A stretch of DNA of 33,120 nt from a bacterium. GTDB lineage: Bacteria > Patescibacteriota > Patescibacteriia > 2-12-FULL-60-25. Numbering within the stretch: the first letter of the stretch is position 1; every line of letters starts with the position of its first letter. The position numbers and the translations under genes were made by a program. The notes under the pieces are model-generated. The model had not been told where the DNA came from. It did no database searches and worked only from the letters and a program-made list of their open reading frames with translations. Shown here piece by piece: positions 1 through 7,157 of this stretch. Where the stretch lies: contig JANLIO010000005.1 of assembly GCA_024654265.1 (NCBI GenBank), positions 1 through 33,120 on the forward strand. The letters are read 5' to 3'.

Positions 1-492
1 GGGCAAGAGCGTGGGCTTCGGAGTGGGACCGAGAATGTTTCCGGAATGATTGGAATGGCAGAATCACTTGAGCGTTCAGTCGCGCTTCGTGAAAAAGAAA
101 ATGTGCGTCTCACGAAACTTCGTGATCATCTTATCGACGGACTCCTTACGATTCCAAAGTCACGATTGAACGGTCACACAACCGAACGGCTTCCAAATAA
201 CGTGAATGTATCTTTTTTGGATATTGAGGGCGAGGCTGCGATTTTGTATCTTGATGCGGAAGGGATTTATGCTTCAACCGGATCCGCATGTGCGTCATTG
301 TCATTGGATCCGTCGCATGTCATTCTTGCGATAGGTATGTCGTATGAAGCGGCACATGGTTCCATTCGGTTTTCCTTGGGTCGGGAGACAACGTTGAAAG
401 ATATTGATAGGGTGATACAGGTAATGCCCGGTGTCGTGGAACGGTTGCGGAAAATTTCACCCGTGAATCTCGACATGAAACATTTTGGATGA
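1..492 (+). CDS. Cysteine desulfurase (NifS/IscS family), C-terminal part
   Basis: The open frame runs in from the left edge, so the N-terminal PLP-lysine half is missing; 163 residues remain. The first codons read GQERGLRSGTENV, the conserved block after the PLP lysine in class V aminotransferase-type cysteine desulfurases. Further on, STGSACAS carries the catalytic loop cysteine that takes sulfur from L-cysteine as a persulfide, followed by LDPSHVILAIG and IRFSLGRETT, both typical of the IscS/NifS C-terminus. The enzyme is cytosolic and passes sulfur to a scaffold; the scaffold gene follows about 320 bp downstream on the same strand. The stop is TGA at 490-492. Family assignment is firm; IscS versus NifS versus SufS cannot be settled from this half. 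Confidence 0.93.
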   Translation, partial: GQERGLRSGTENVSGMIGMAESLERSVALREKENVRLTKLRDHLIDGLLTIPKSRLNGHTTERLPNNVNVSFLDIEGEAAILYLDAEGIYASTGSACASLSLDPSHVILAIGMSYEAAHGSIRFSLGRETTLKDIDRVIQVMPGVVERLRKISPVNLDMKHFG

Positions 493-532
493 TCTGTCAT
501 CCTGAACGTATTTGGGATTTTTTGTCACAGTT

Positions 533-732
533 CCGTCATCTCGACCGAGGAGGCTCTGCTTGTACCGTCATCTCGACCAAGGAGGCTCTGCTTGTACCGT
601 CATCCCGACCGAGGAGGCTCTGCTTGTACCGTCATCTCGACCGAGGAGGCTCTGCGACGAGTGGAGAGATCCCTTTTATAATGAAATCATTTCCTTTGAA
701 GAGGGATTCCTCCGCTACGGTCGGAATGACGG
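533..732. repeat. 32-bp tandem repeat merging into a palindromic REP-like element
   Basis: Three full 32-bp copies (533-564, 565-596, 597-628) and a fourth partial copy from 629 share the core GTCATCTCGACCGAGGAGGC. The fourth copy runs into GAGAGATCCC (to about 673). After an AT-rich spacer, 703-732 is the imperfect reverse complement (GGGATTCC... ...GGTCGGAATGACGG), so 629-732 can fold into a long hairpin. GTCATCCTGAACG at 497-509 looks like a diverged relative of the arm. Frames through this patch read repeat peptides and are not convincing genes. It fills the gap between the desulfurase and the scaffold gene. Confidence 0.8.
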
Positions 733-813
733 AAGGAGAAGTGAGATATCCCCCAAAGGGATTCGAGATTTACCTCGTAGTCTCATACGGGGGCAGAATA
801 ATAGGTACATCAT

Positions 814-1500
814 ATGAAAGATCAAATTGAAACATCATCTGTAGACGCTCGGAAGGGAGACGTTGTGACACGGTCGAAAGATCGTGGGTGGTTTTATACG
901 GATGTTGTGAAGGATCATTTTTTTCATCCGCGAAATTTTATGGATGATGAGTCCGAATACGTGGATGCATCAATGGGAATGGTTGGTTCACCGGCGTGCG
1001 GAGATGCAATGAAGGTATGGATCAAAGTTGATCCGGAGACGGAACGTATTATTGATATGAAATGGAAGACGTTTGGATGTGGGTCTGCGATTGCGTCCAC
1101 TTCGATCATGTCTGTGATGGTAACGGAAGATGGTGGGATGACGTTGGACGACGCACGAAATCTCACTCCGCAAAAAATCATGGAGCGACTCGGCGGACTT
1201 CCTGCGCGCAAAGTACATTGTTCCGTGTTGGGTGATAAGGCGCTTCGTTCCGCGATTAACGATTGGTATCGAAGACAAAAACGACATGACAAAATCCAAG
1301 TAGAGCAAGGACGGTTGATTGATAAAATATTGCGAGTCACAGATTTGGATATTGAAGAGGCTGTGTTGGACGGTGCGACAACGTTGGAAAAAGTGCAGGA
1401 GAAAACAAAAGTTGGAACCGGTGATCCATCATGTATCCCCGAGGTTGAACAGTTGATCCGCTTTTATCGCGAAAAGTTTTTTGGCGTAGATCCGGTATAA
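814..1500 (+). CDS. nifU: NifU-type Fe-S cluster scaffold with a degenerate C-terminal BFD-like domain
   Basis: A 228-residue protein. The N-terminal IscU/NifU_N domain (about 28-150) keeps all three cluster ligands: C62 in GSPACGDAM with the adjacent D64, C89 in FGCGSAIAS, and C136 in KVHCSVLG. It should assemble [2Fe-2S]/[4Fe-4S] clusters from sulfur supplied by the desulfurase upstream. Residues about 167-216 align with the BFD-like [2Fe-2S] domain of NifU (DIEEAVLDGATTLEKVQEKTKVGTG), but only C207 remains of its usual four cysteines, so that domain probably binds no cluster. No clear Shine-Dalgarno site precedes the ATG. Family call is firm; the loss of C-terminal cysteines is read directly from the sequence. 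Confidence 0.92.
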   Translation: MKDQIETSSVDARKGDVVTRSKDRGWFYTDVVKDHFFHPRNFMDDESEYVDASMGMVGSPACGDAMKVWIKVDPETERIIDMKWKTFGCGSAIASTSIMSVMVTEDGGMTLDDARNLTPQKIMERLGGLPARKVHCSVLGDKALRSAINDWYRRQKRHDKIQVEQGRLIDKILRVTDLDIEEAVLDGATTLEKVQEKTKVGTGDPSCIPEVEQLIRFYREKFFGVDPV

Positions 1501-1558
1501 AAAAACCGGCACCACGAGGATGGTACCGGCGATCTTGCGATCATGGAGAAAGGAGCGG

Positions 1559-1586
1559 AACCCCGAGAGGGTCTCGGGGTTATTTT
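1559..1586. terminator. Bidirectional intrinsic terminator between convergent genes
   Basis: A perfect 10-bp stem, AACCCCGAGA at 1559-1568 and TCTCGGGGTT at 1572-1581, with a GGG loop lies between the nifU stop and the convergent gene whose TAA begins within it. An imperfect GGTACCGG hairpin sits just upstream near 1506-1530. Confidence 0.75.
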
Positions 1587-2236
1587 AGTGTTCTACGATA
1601 GGCTTGGCTGATCTCGTCGAGTTGAGCCTGTTCTTTTGGAGACATTTCCCTCGAAATATCCAGCGTGGGGATGCGGGAACTCCTTGGTTGTTTCGTTGTT
1701 CCCGGCAGAAACGGACCGCTGGAACCGGACTGTCTCGTGCCACCTCTTCGAGAAATGGGCAAATTTGAGAGCTCTGGTGAAAGCTCTTTTTGAAGGGCTG
1801 GCGATTTCATTTGAGGTGCCAAGCCCTCCATTGTCGCAGGACCATCACCTTCTTCGTCAAAGTCGACGTCGTCTTTGAAAAACATCGCCATTGCTTCTTC
1901 GGTATGCTTTTTTAAGCATCCTCGGAATGCACTGATGAAGCTTTCAGGAATCATTTCCCAGTCGATTCCGAAAAAGTCTAGTAGAGACTGAAACAGTTCC
2001 GATTGGCCTTCCATGGCATTCATGACTCTTGATGAGACCTCGATCGTGAGCGCGCCTTCCGAAAACATGGTTTTGATGCCATGTCGCTCTCTGTATAGTG
2101 CGCTTACACGATTGGCGAGATCAGCGTTTTCACGCAAGAGTACGCTGAGCCTGGTTTCCAGCTTCTTGATTTCATTTCGAAGCTTTTGATTTTCCAGACT
2201 ACCAAAAACTGGCGGTGGAAGCGTTTCTTTTGACAT
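1580..2236 (-). CDS. Lineage-specific coiled-coil protein
   Basis: 218 residues starting MSKETLPPP. I chose this start because AGGAGG (2241-2246) sits five bases before the ATG; the frame stays open further upstream, but that part covers the promoter. Residues about 15-55 form a heptad-like charged coiled coil (LENQKLRNEIKKLETRLSVLLRENADL). A helical middle and a low-complexity Ser/Pro/Arg-rich tail follow. No signal peptide or membrane segment is seen. I recognise no family. It is a single-gene unit with its own promoter and a shared terminator. It could be a structural or scaffolding protein; nothing in the sequence decides this. Confidence 0.75.
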   Translation of the reverse strand: MSKETLPPPVFGSLENQKLRNEIKKLETRLSVLLRENADLANRVSALYRERHGIKTMFSEGALTIEVSSRVMNAMEGQSELFQSLLDFFGIDWEMIPESFISAFRGCLKKHTEEAMAMFFKDDVDFDEEGDGPATMEGLAPQMKSPALQKELSPELSNLPISRRGGTRQSGSSGPFLPGTTKQPRSSRIPTLDISREMSPKEQAQLDEISQAYRRTLK

Positions 2237-2273
2237 GATGTCCTCCTGGTTTGGGTTTGTCGATGAACAATGG

Positions 2274-2302
2274 AGGCTACCCCATTTTGAAGATCCTGTC
2301 AA
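2274..2302 (-). promoter_or_regulatory. Sigma70-like promoter for the coiled-coil gene
   Basis: On the minus strand TTGACA (2297-2302), 17-bp spacer, TAGCCT (2274-2279). The -35 is perfect, the -10 matches three of six. It is followed by a short leader containing AGGAGG. Confidence 0.5.
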
Positions 2303-2358
2303 GCTATGTTGACATTTAATATCATATCGCATTTGCATGATGTGATCATCTGCGATGT

Positions 2359-3519
2359 TTACTTTTTTTGAAGTATAAAAATGTTTCGTGTGACAAATTG
2401 ACCCTCACGATGATATTGGAGAGGGGAGTCTGGAAGAATAGTAAAATGTTTTTGAACAAAAAGATCCTTGGAAAGATTCACGAAGGCGTGTCCATTTTTT
2501 GTTTGAAAAGATGGCCATACGCAAACGAGCTTCCCATCCTTTTGGAGAAGGGAATGGAAAATGGGGAGAGCATCTTGCCACAAGGATGTGATTTCTTCTG
2601 CATTTTTTTCCAGCATGGTTTCTGATTCATCGCCTTTGAGCGGTGGGCCAAGGTGTCCTTCCGTGACAATGGCGTCGACAGGTCCTAATTTCTTTTTGTT
2701 CAAATGTCGAACATCTGATAAAAATATTTCTATCTTGGAACCTGATTCAGGATCAGCGATTTTTTCTTGGATGAGCCACTTTGTATTTTTTTCGCTTGCA
2801 GATACTTGATTTTTATCATTGTCTGAACCAATGATTTTTTTTGCATCGGTTGCAAGCTCTGTTTCCATAAGGATTGTTCCTGATCCGCAGAATGGATCAA
2901 GAAGCGTTCCGTCGGCGGGAAGCGTCGCGAGGTTCACCATCATGCGTGCGAGCTTAGGTGGGAGCATGCCAAGACGCGCAGATCGTGCTGGGCGATCATA
3001 ATCTCGGTGGCTCCATGCATCTGCATCTTGAACGTGTGTTGTGAGACCAACGTGGATGATTTCGCCATCAGCGATCAGAATGAAATCATATCCCTCTGTT
3101 GTGAGTTTCATTTTTGCGACTGCGGCAGGCGAGAGGATCTTCTCGTCTTTTGACGTTACCCAACGTGCGGATCGGCCTCGTGATTTCAATTCGCGTTTCA
3201 GTGCTTTTCCGAGGAGATCTGATTTGAGACGTTTTGATCCAAATACAGAAAGACCAAACAAGACGCGTTCTTTGCGCGGTATTTGTTCGATGATGTCGGC
3301 AAGTTGAGATGAGTCAAATTTCGCGGTTGGGAGTGTTGCAACAATATCACCAAGCTTTACGGTTCCGCCAAGCGAATTCATCCGTTCAGCCCCATTCCAG
3401 TCGTCAGATTGGGCGAGAAGAGCGGTTCCGATCATTTGGACATCCTCAGAAGGATGAGACGCGCAAAACTCAGCTTTACTAAGCAATGGGTGGCTTCCAA
3501 GGATAGAGAAGTGATTCAT
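2359..3519 (-). CDS. Trm11/TrmG10-like RNA (guanine-N2) methyltransferase
   Basis: 386 residues from MNHFSILGSHP. The frame is open further upstream, but that part overlaps the divergent gene, and a -10 box ends exactly 6 nt before this ATG. The C-terminal half is a Rossmann methylase: RPARSARLGMLPPKLARMMVNL (176-197) is the UPF0020 lead-in, DPFCGSGTILME (208-219) is the SAM-binding motif I, and TEGHLGPPL (286-294) stands where relatives have the catalytic NPPY/TEPY-type motif IV. The N-terminal 150 residues fit the ferredoxin-like/THUMP region. Relatives make N2-methylguanosine in tRNA (position 10 in archaea and eukaryotes). The tRNA target here is inferred. TEGH instead of TEPY is unusual. 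Confidence 0.8.
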   Translation of the reverse strand: MNHFSILGSHPLLSKAEFCASHPSEDVQMIGTALLAQSDDWNGAERMNSLGGTVKLGDIVATLPTAKFDSSQLADIIEQIPRKERVLFGLSVFGSKRLKSDLLGKALKRELKSRGRSARWVTSKDEKILSPAAVAKMKLTTEGYDFILIADGEIIHVGLTTHVQDADAWSHRDYDRPARSARLGMLPPKLARMMVNLATLPADGTLLDPFCGSGTILMETELATDAKKIIGSDNDKNQVSASEKNTKWLIQEKIADPESGSKIEIFLSDVRHLNKKKLGPVDAIVTEGHLGPPLKGDESETMLEKNAEEITSLWQDALPIFHSLLQKDGKLVCVWPSFQTKNGHAFVNLSKDLFVQKHFTILPDSPLQYHREGQFVTRNIFILQKK

Positions 3520-3525
3520 GGCGAC

Positions 3526-3554
3526 AGTATGCTCGAATCTGCGTAGCTTGTCAC
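3526..3554 (-). promoter_or_regulatory. Promoter predicting a leaderless methylase mRNA
   Basis: Minus strand GTGACA (3549-3554), 17-bp spacer, CATACT (3526-3531), then 6 nt to the ATG at 3519. The expected start of transcription is the A of the start codon; no Shine-Dalgarno site is present. Confidence 0.6.
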
Positions 3555-3700
3555 TTGACGATGCGAACAATATATGGTTGTATGACAAGTCGTTCTTCGA
3601 CAATCTCTGCGCGCGAAATGCGCCGGGGAATACAGACTCTTCTCTGCAATTGTAGAGAAAAAGACATCGGAAAATCCAAACAAAGGGAAATGGAGGAACC

Positions 3701-5554
3701 ATGAAATTCCGAACGTTCAAACAGGTGCTTTTTGTGGCGGTCGCTTTCGTGGTCGCCCTTTTTGTCACCGTAGCTTCGGCAATGCCGGAGACCGGGAAGT
3801 TTCAGGTCGTTCATCGAACCGAGGAAGACGCGACGAAGGACTCTCGTCCTCACGTCGTCGTTGGACCGCGTGTTCAGGTGGATCAAATCGTGACCGCGTT
3901 TGCCGTCATGTACAAGAATGCGACCGGGAAAGAGTTGACGTGGCAGGTGATCCAAGCGGAGAACGCGAAGAACACCATCCCCGTTTGCAAGATCCCGGGT
4001 GATGGCCCGATGTGGCGCGGGCGTGGTGACACGTCGGTGTGGGAAAACTGTCCGGAAGAACACCGGACGGTTGCGTTGATCGCCGGCTCTTCCGGCGTGA
4101 TCCGGATTCCTATGCACAGCGTGGAAACGTACGGTCAAAAGATGCAACGCCTGCAGAAGCAAGACGCTTGTCTTAAAAGCGTCGAATGTATGACGAAGCG
4201 ACTTCGGGAGTTGGGTGCTCCGGCTCCGAAGGTCGAGGTCAATCAAAAGAAGGCGGATGAAAAGCCGTCGAGTACTTCAATCCCCGAAGCATCGAGTTCG
4301 GTGCCGGTGGGGCCACAGCGTACGCCTCACGCAAAACGGGTGGATACGGATGAGAAGTTGAAATCGGTTTTCACTCTCGACCCCCCGTTTGCAATCATTG
4401 GTGTCATGATGTTGCTCCTTGGTCTTGTCGTCAGCTTCAAGAAGGGCTATGCGCAAGGCAAGACGCAGGGCCACAAGCTGGGTCGAGAAAGAGCCCTTGA
4501 AATTGGGCGTCTCGCAGGTCGCGAGGACATCTTGGCCGTTGTTCGCGAACTTCCGACTTTGAACATCTCGTTTATCTCGGGACCAATTGAGTTGGACTCG
4601 TTGGGTTCGATGCAACGAGCGGTAGTGAAGTCATTGCCACTGAAGCCACGCGAAAAATCTCTTGCTCCGAAGAAGGATCTGGAAACGGCGACACAGAAGA
4701 TCGCGGATTTGGAGCGCAAGGTGGAAGAGCTCGAGATCGAGAAAAAAGCATCGGCTCGATCCGCGGATGAACAAGCAGTCGCACTCCGTGCGAAGTTGGC
4801 GGATGAGAAGAAAGCTCTGCAGGAAGCAAAAGACGCCATCGCGAATCTCGCTTTCGAGCTTCGTCAGTTGCAGGATGAACTTGACGCTTTGAGAAGCAGG
4901 CCGTCTGTCGTCGTGTATGGTCAATCGGGGATTCTCATGTCTACTGACGAACTCGTTGCGCGTCTCGATGACGAGGACGCCTTTGATGGTGAGGAGACGG
5001 TTGTTCGTGAGAGGAATGATGGTGCGAAGAGTGCTCAGCAAGAGCCCGCGTCTCTCGCTCGTCAAATCGCTGAGAAAGATGCTCGGATTGCTGAACTTGA
5101 ATCCGAGGTTCGAACGGCGAGGGAGTTGGTCGAAAGTAGCAATGAACAGGCTCGAGCTTGTGTCAGAGCACACAGTGATGTGAGTACATCGCTAGAGCAT
5201 GCCCGTCAGGAAATCAAGTCGCTGTCAGCACAAAGCAACGCGACCGATCTGCGGAAGCTAGCGAAACCCGGTTTTGATGAGGCGCTTCGGCTCACAGAGC
5301 GGGCACTACGTCATGGCTTGGGTGATACTGATAATCCCTTGCAACTCAGTTTGCAGGGTTTTACCTCTTTGCTCTATATCCTGGGGCGAAAGGTTGAACC
5401 TTCTCCAGAGCTGATCTTGACTATCCCGACGGAAACAGCTCGTAATTTGATCCAGGTTGAGGATCATTACCTGTCTCAGCTCGTTGAGGCACTTGCCGGC
5501 TACGGAGCGCAACCGCTTCGAGAAACACAGTCATTCCGACCGAGTATCGTTTAG
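3701..5554 (+). CDS. Secreted/membrane-anchored coiled-coil protein of unknown function
   Basis: 617 residues. GGAGG sits four bases before the ATG. Residues 1-27 are a signal peptide (KFRTFKQVLFVAVAFVVALFV, probable cleavage after ASA). Residues 28 to about 225 form an extracytoplasmic domain with four cysteines (C96, C117, C157, C163), perhaps two disulfides, then a Pro/Ser-rich linker. About 229-246 is a transmembrane helix followed by KKGYAQGK, consistent with a cytoplasmic C-terminus. Two coiled coils follow (about 324-398 and 448-512), then a small helical/beta domain to 617. I recognise no family. The layout, an outer sensor-like domain joined to an inner coiled-coil, suggests a structural or signalling link across the membrane. 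Its base composition looks more GC-rich than its neighbours. Confidence 0.8.
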   Translation: MKFRTFKQVLFVAVAFVVALFVTVASAMPETGKFQVVHRTEEDATKDSRPHVVVGPRVQVDQIVTAFAVMYKNATGKELTWQVIQAENAKNTIPVCKIPGDGPMWRGRGDTSVWENCPEEHRTVALIAGSSGVIRIPMHSVETYGQKMQRLQKQDACLKSVECMTKRLRELGAPAPKVEVNQKKADEKPSSTSIPEASSSVPVGPQRTPHAKRVDTDEKLKSVFTLDPPFAIIGVMMLLLGLVVSFKKGYAQGKTQGHKLGRERALEIGRLAGREDILAVVRELPTLNISFISGPIELDSLGSMQRAVVKSLPLKPREKSLAPKKDLETATQKIADLERKVEELEIEKKASARSADEQAVALRAKLADEKKALQEAKDAIANLAFELRQLQDELDALRSRPSVVVYGQSGILMSTDELVARLDDEDAFDGEETVVRERNDGAKSAQQEPASLARQIAEKDARIAELESEVRTARELVESSNEQARACVRAHSDVSTSLEHARQEIKSLSAQSNATDLRKLAKPGFDEALRLTERALRHGLGDTDNPLQLSLQGFTSLLYILGRKVEPSPELILTIPTETARNLIQVEDHYLSQLVEALAGYGAQPLRETQSFRPSIV

Positions 5555-5578
5555 AGCGAATCGGTCCTACTCAGTTAC

Positions 5579-5615
5579 GGGCCCGCACGAACTTCACGTG
5601 TGGGCCCTATTTGTT
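5579..5615 (+). terminator. Intrinsic terminator after the membrane protein
   Basis: GGGCCCGCAC (5579-5588) pairs with GTGTGGGCCC (5598-5607), ten base pairs with one G-U, followed by TATTTGTT. Confidence 0.75.
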
Positions 5616-5625
5616 ATCTGATGGA

Positions 5626-5654
5626 TTGACGCTATTCTCATTCCGTGATAGCGT
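5626..5654 (+). promoter_or_regulatory. rpsF operon promoter with an embedded palindrome
   Basis: TTGACG (5626-5631), 17-bp spacer, TAGCGT (5649-5654). ACGCTAT (5629-5635) and ATAGCGT (5648-5654) are exact reverse complements, so a palindrome spans the promoter and could be an operator. The leader to rpsF would be about 165 nt. Confidence 0.45.
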
Positions 5655-5708
5655 TCTCGCACAATTTACTCATATCGGTCCGCTCTCTCACCGATCAACG
5701 CGGAGAGA

Positions 5709-5811
5709 CCCCCACACCTTTTTCGCACGGTTCGCAATAGAATCGACCACATGAAATGAGATTGGGTTCATCTTGCATGATCCCAAATCGTGGACAAAAA
5801 AGGTGTGGGGG
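5709..5811. repeat. 103-bp inverted-repeat unit in the rpsF leader
   Basis: CCCCCACACCTTTTT (5709-5723) is the exact reverse complement of AAAAAGGTGTGGGGG (5797-5811). The core CCCCACACCTTT is the same as in the inverted repeat bounding the insertion in the 23S gene (16671-16997). The interior has a smaller stem (GATTGGG near 5761 with CCCAAATC near 5782) and no ORF. It may be a non-autonomous copy of the same element, or an S6/S18 autoregulatory leader structure, since it ends 14 nt before the rpsF start codon. Confidence 0.55.
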
Positions 5812-5825
5812 CGAAATATGAACTT

Positions 5826-6380
5826 ATGAAATACGAACTTCTTTATATTATTCCTGCAACCATTGCAGATGACGAGCTCTCTTCAGTAGAAGGGAGTGTG
5901 AGTGCACTTCTTGAAAAGCATGGTGCACAAACGATTGAAAGTACTCGGCTTGGAAAGTTGCGTTTTGCGTATCCGATCAATAAAACGCGATATGGTCATT
6001 ACACGTTAGTTCATTTTGACGCGGAAGGTGAGTCCATGGCGAAAATTGACATGGAACTTCGCATCTTGAACACAGTTCTTCGATATATTGTTTTGAAGCA
6101 GGAAGATACATCGAAAAAACCATTTACGCTCGTACAATTTACAGAGGTGAATGTTGATTCAAAGGAAGTTGGACGACGACGAAAGAAATCATCAGATGAT
6201 GAAACAGAAAAACCAGCACGAGAGGAGATTTCATCCGGTGTAAAAGCAATTGAAGGAGATGAAACGGCTGTAAAGGAAGATGTTGTTGAGGAAAAGAAAG
6301 AAGATGCTCCAGCCTTGACGGATCAAGAGCTTGAAAAGAAATTAGACGATGTTCTTACAAAAGATGAGAAAGAAGCGTAA
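5826..6380 (+). CDS. rpsF: 30S ribosomal protein S6 with a long charged C-terminal tail
   Basis: 184 residues starting MKYELLYIIPATIADDEL, the standard S6 N-terminus; a possible GTG start at 5790 was rejected because S6 proteins begin here. The ferredoxin-like S6 core covers residues 1-108 (LGKLRFAYPINKTRYGHYTLVHFDAE, MELRILNTVLRYIVLK). S6 pairs with S18 on the 30S platform. From about 112 to 184 there is a Lys/Glu/Asp-rich tail ending KDEKEA, longer than the classical 95-135-residue S6. It leads the rpsF-ssb-rpsR operon, with 12 nt to ssb. A RimK-type ligase, the enzyme family that adds glutamates to the S6 C-terminus in E. coli, is encoded 3.3 kb away. Confidence 0.95.
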   Translation: MKYELLYIIPATIADDELSSVEGSVSALLEKHGAQTIESTRLGKLRFAYPINKTRYGHYTLVHFDAEGESMAKIDMELRILNTVLRYIVLKQEDTSKKPFTLVQFTEVNVDSKEVGRRRKKSSDDETEKPAREEISSGVKAIEGDETAVKEDVVEEKKEDAPALTDQELEKKLDDVLTKDEKEA

Positions 6381-6392
6381 TCTATAGATCAT

Positions 6393-6860
6393 ATGAACTT
6401 GAATCGAGCCATGATTATCGGGAACCTTACACGGGATCCCGAGCTCCGCACAACAACGACGGGGCAGAACGTGTGTAATTTCAGTATTGCGACCTCCTCG
6501 CAGTGGAATGACGCACAGGGTCAGAAGCAGGAACGCGTTGAATATCACAACATTGTTGCATGGGGACGTCTCGCGGAAATTTGCGGACAATATCTTGCAA
6601 AAGGACGGAAGGTTTACCTTGAAGGTCGTTTGCAGACACGCGAATGGGAAGCACAGGACGGAAGCAAAAAAAGCCGAACAGAAATTGTTGCTGAAAATAT
6701 GATCATGTTGAGTTCTCCACCGGCGGGTGGTGCGGGTGCAACGAATGAGAGTGCGCCAGCGGTTAAGCAGACCGCAAATCCGGTCGTTGCTTCAAGTGAG
6801 CCGGTCATTGATCAGGGGACAGGAGAAGAAGAAATTCGAATTGAAGATATTCCATTTTAA
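6393..6860 (+). CDS. ssb: Single-stranded DNA-binding protein
   Basis: 155 residues. The OB fold occupies about 1-110: MNLNRAMIIGNLTRDPELRTTTTGQNVCNFSIAT, then VEYHNIVAWGRLAEICGQYLAKGRKVYLEGRLQTREWE. A low-complexity Ala/Pro linker leads to the acidic tip IRIEDIPF, matching the conserved DDIPF tail that recruits replication and repair proteins. It binds ssDNA as a tetramer. Its place between rpsF and rpsR is the classic arrangement: 12 nt after rpsF and 3 nt before rpsR, so translation is probably coupled. Confidence 0.97.
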   Translation: MNLNRAMIIGNLTRDPELRTTTTGQNVCNFSIATSSQWNDAQGQKQERVEYHNIVAWGRLAEICGQYLAKGRKVYLEGRLQTREWEAQDGSKKSRTEIVAENMIMLSSPPAGGAGATNESAPAVKQTANPVVASSEPVIDQGTGEEEIRIEDIPF

Positions 6861-6863
6861 GTT

Positions 6864-7082
6864 ATGACACCAATCAAAAAACAGTCACGTCATTGTCACT
6901 TCTGCCGAGTGAGCTCGGAAGCAGTCGACTTTAAAGATACAGATACATTGCATCGCTATCTTTCTTCGTTTGGAAAGATCGTTTCGCGAAAGCGTTCGGG
7001 TGTGTGTCCATGGCATCAGCGAAAGTTGGCGGTTGCGGTGAAGCGCGCGCGCTTCATGGGACTTCTCCCATACGCCGTTTAA
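6864..7082 (+). CDS. rpsR: 30S ribosomal protein S18
   Basis: 72 residues, the normal size. Conserved S18 features are FKDTDTLHRYLSSFGKIVSRKRSGVCPWHQRKLAVAVKRARFMGLLPY. A CHFC pair near the N-terminus with C-P-W-H later gives a Cys3His zinc-binding set, the zinc-containing (C+) type of S18. It binds 16S rRNA in the platform with S6. It is the last gene of the rpsF-ssb-rpsR operon. Confidence 0.96.
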   Translation: MTPIKKQSRHCHFCRVSSEAVDFKDTDTLHRYLSSFGKIVSRKRSGVCPWHQRKLAVAVKRARFMGLLPYAV

Positions 7083-7086
7083 ATTG

Positions 7087-7151
7087 TGAACGCGTAGCGC
7101 GAAACACGTCACGTATTTATAATGTGTGACGCGTTACGAGTTACGCGTTTT
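7087..7151. repeat. Imperfect inverted repeat of ACGCGT-type units around a TATAAT box
   Basis: About 28 bp at 7087-7114 (beginning AACGCGTAGCGCG) is an imperfect reverse complement of 7124-7151 (ending GTTACGAGTTACGCGTT). A perfect TATAAT (7118-7123) lies in the loop. It could be the epmA promoter, but no good -35 sits 17 bp upstream. A hairpin or repeat family is equally possible. Confidence 0.5.
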
Positions 7152-7157
7152 GCGTTT

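Noticed and set aside
489..830. Two overlapping plus-strand frames (113 and 101 residues) through the repeat patch
   Set aside because: They encode the 32-bp repeat in two phases and have no homology or start signal.
3519..3768. N-terminal extension of the methylase to 3768
   Set aside because: It overlaps the divergent 617-residue gene and its ribosome binding site, and the promoter lies inside it.
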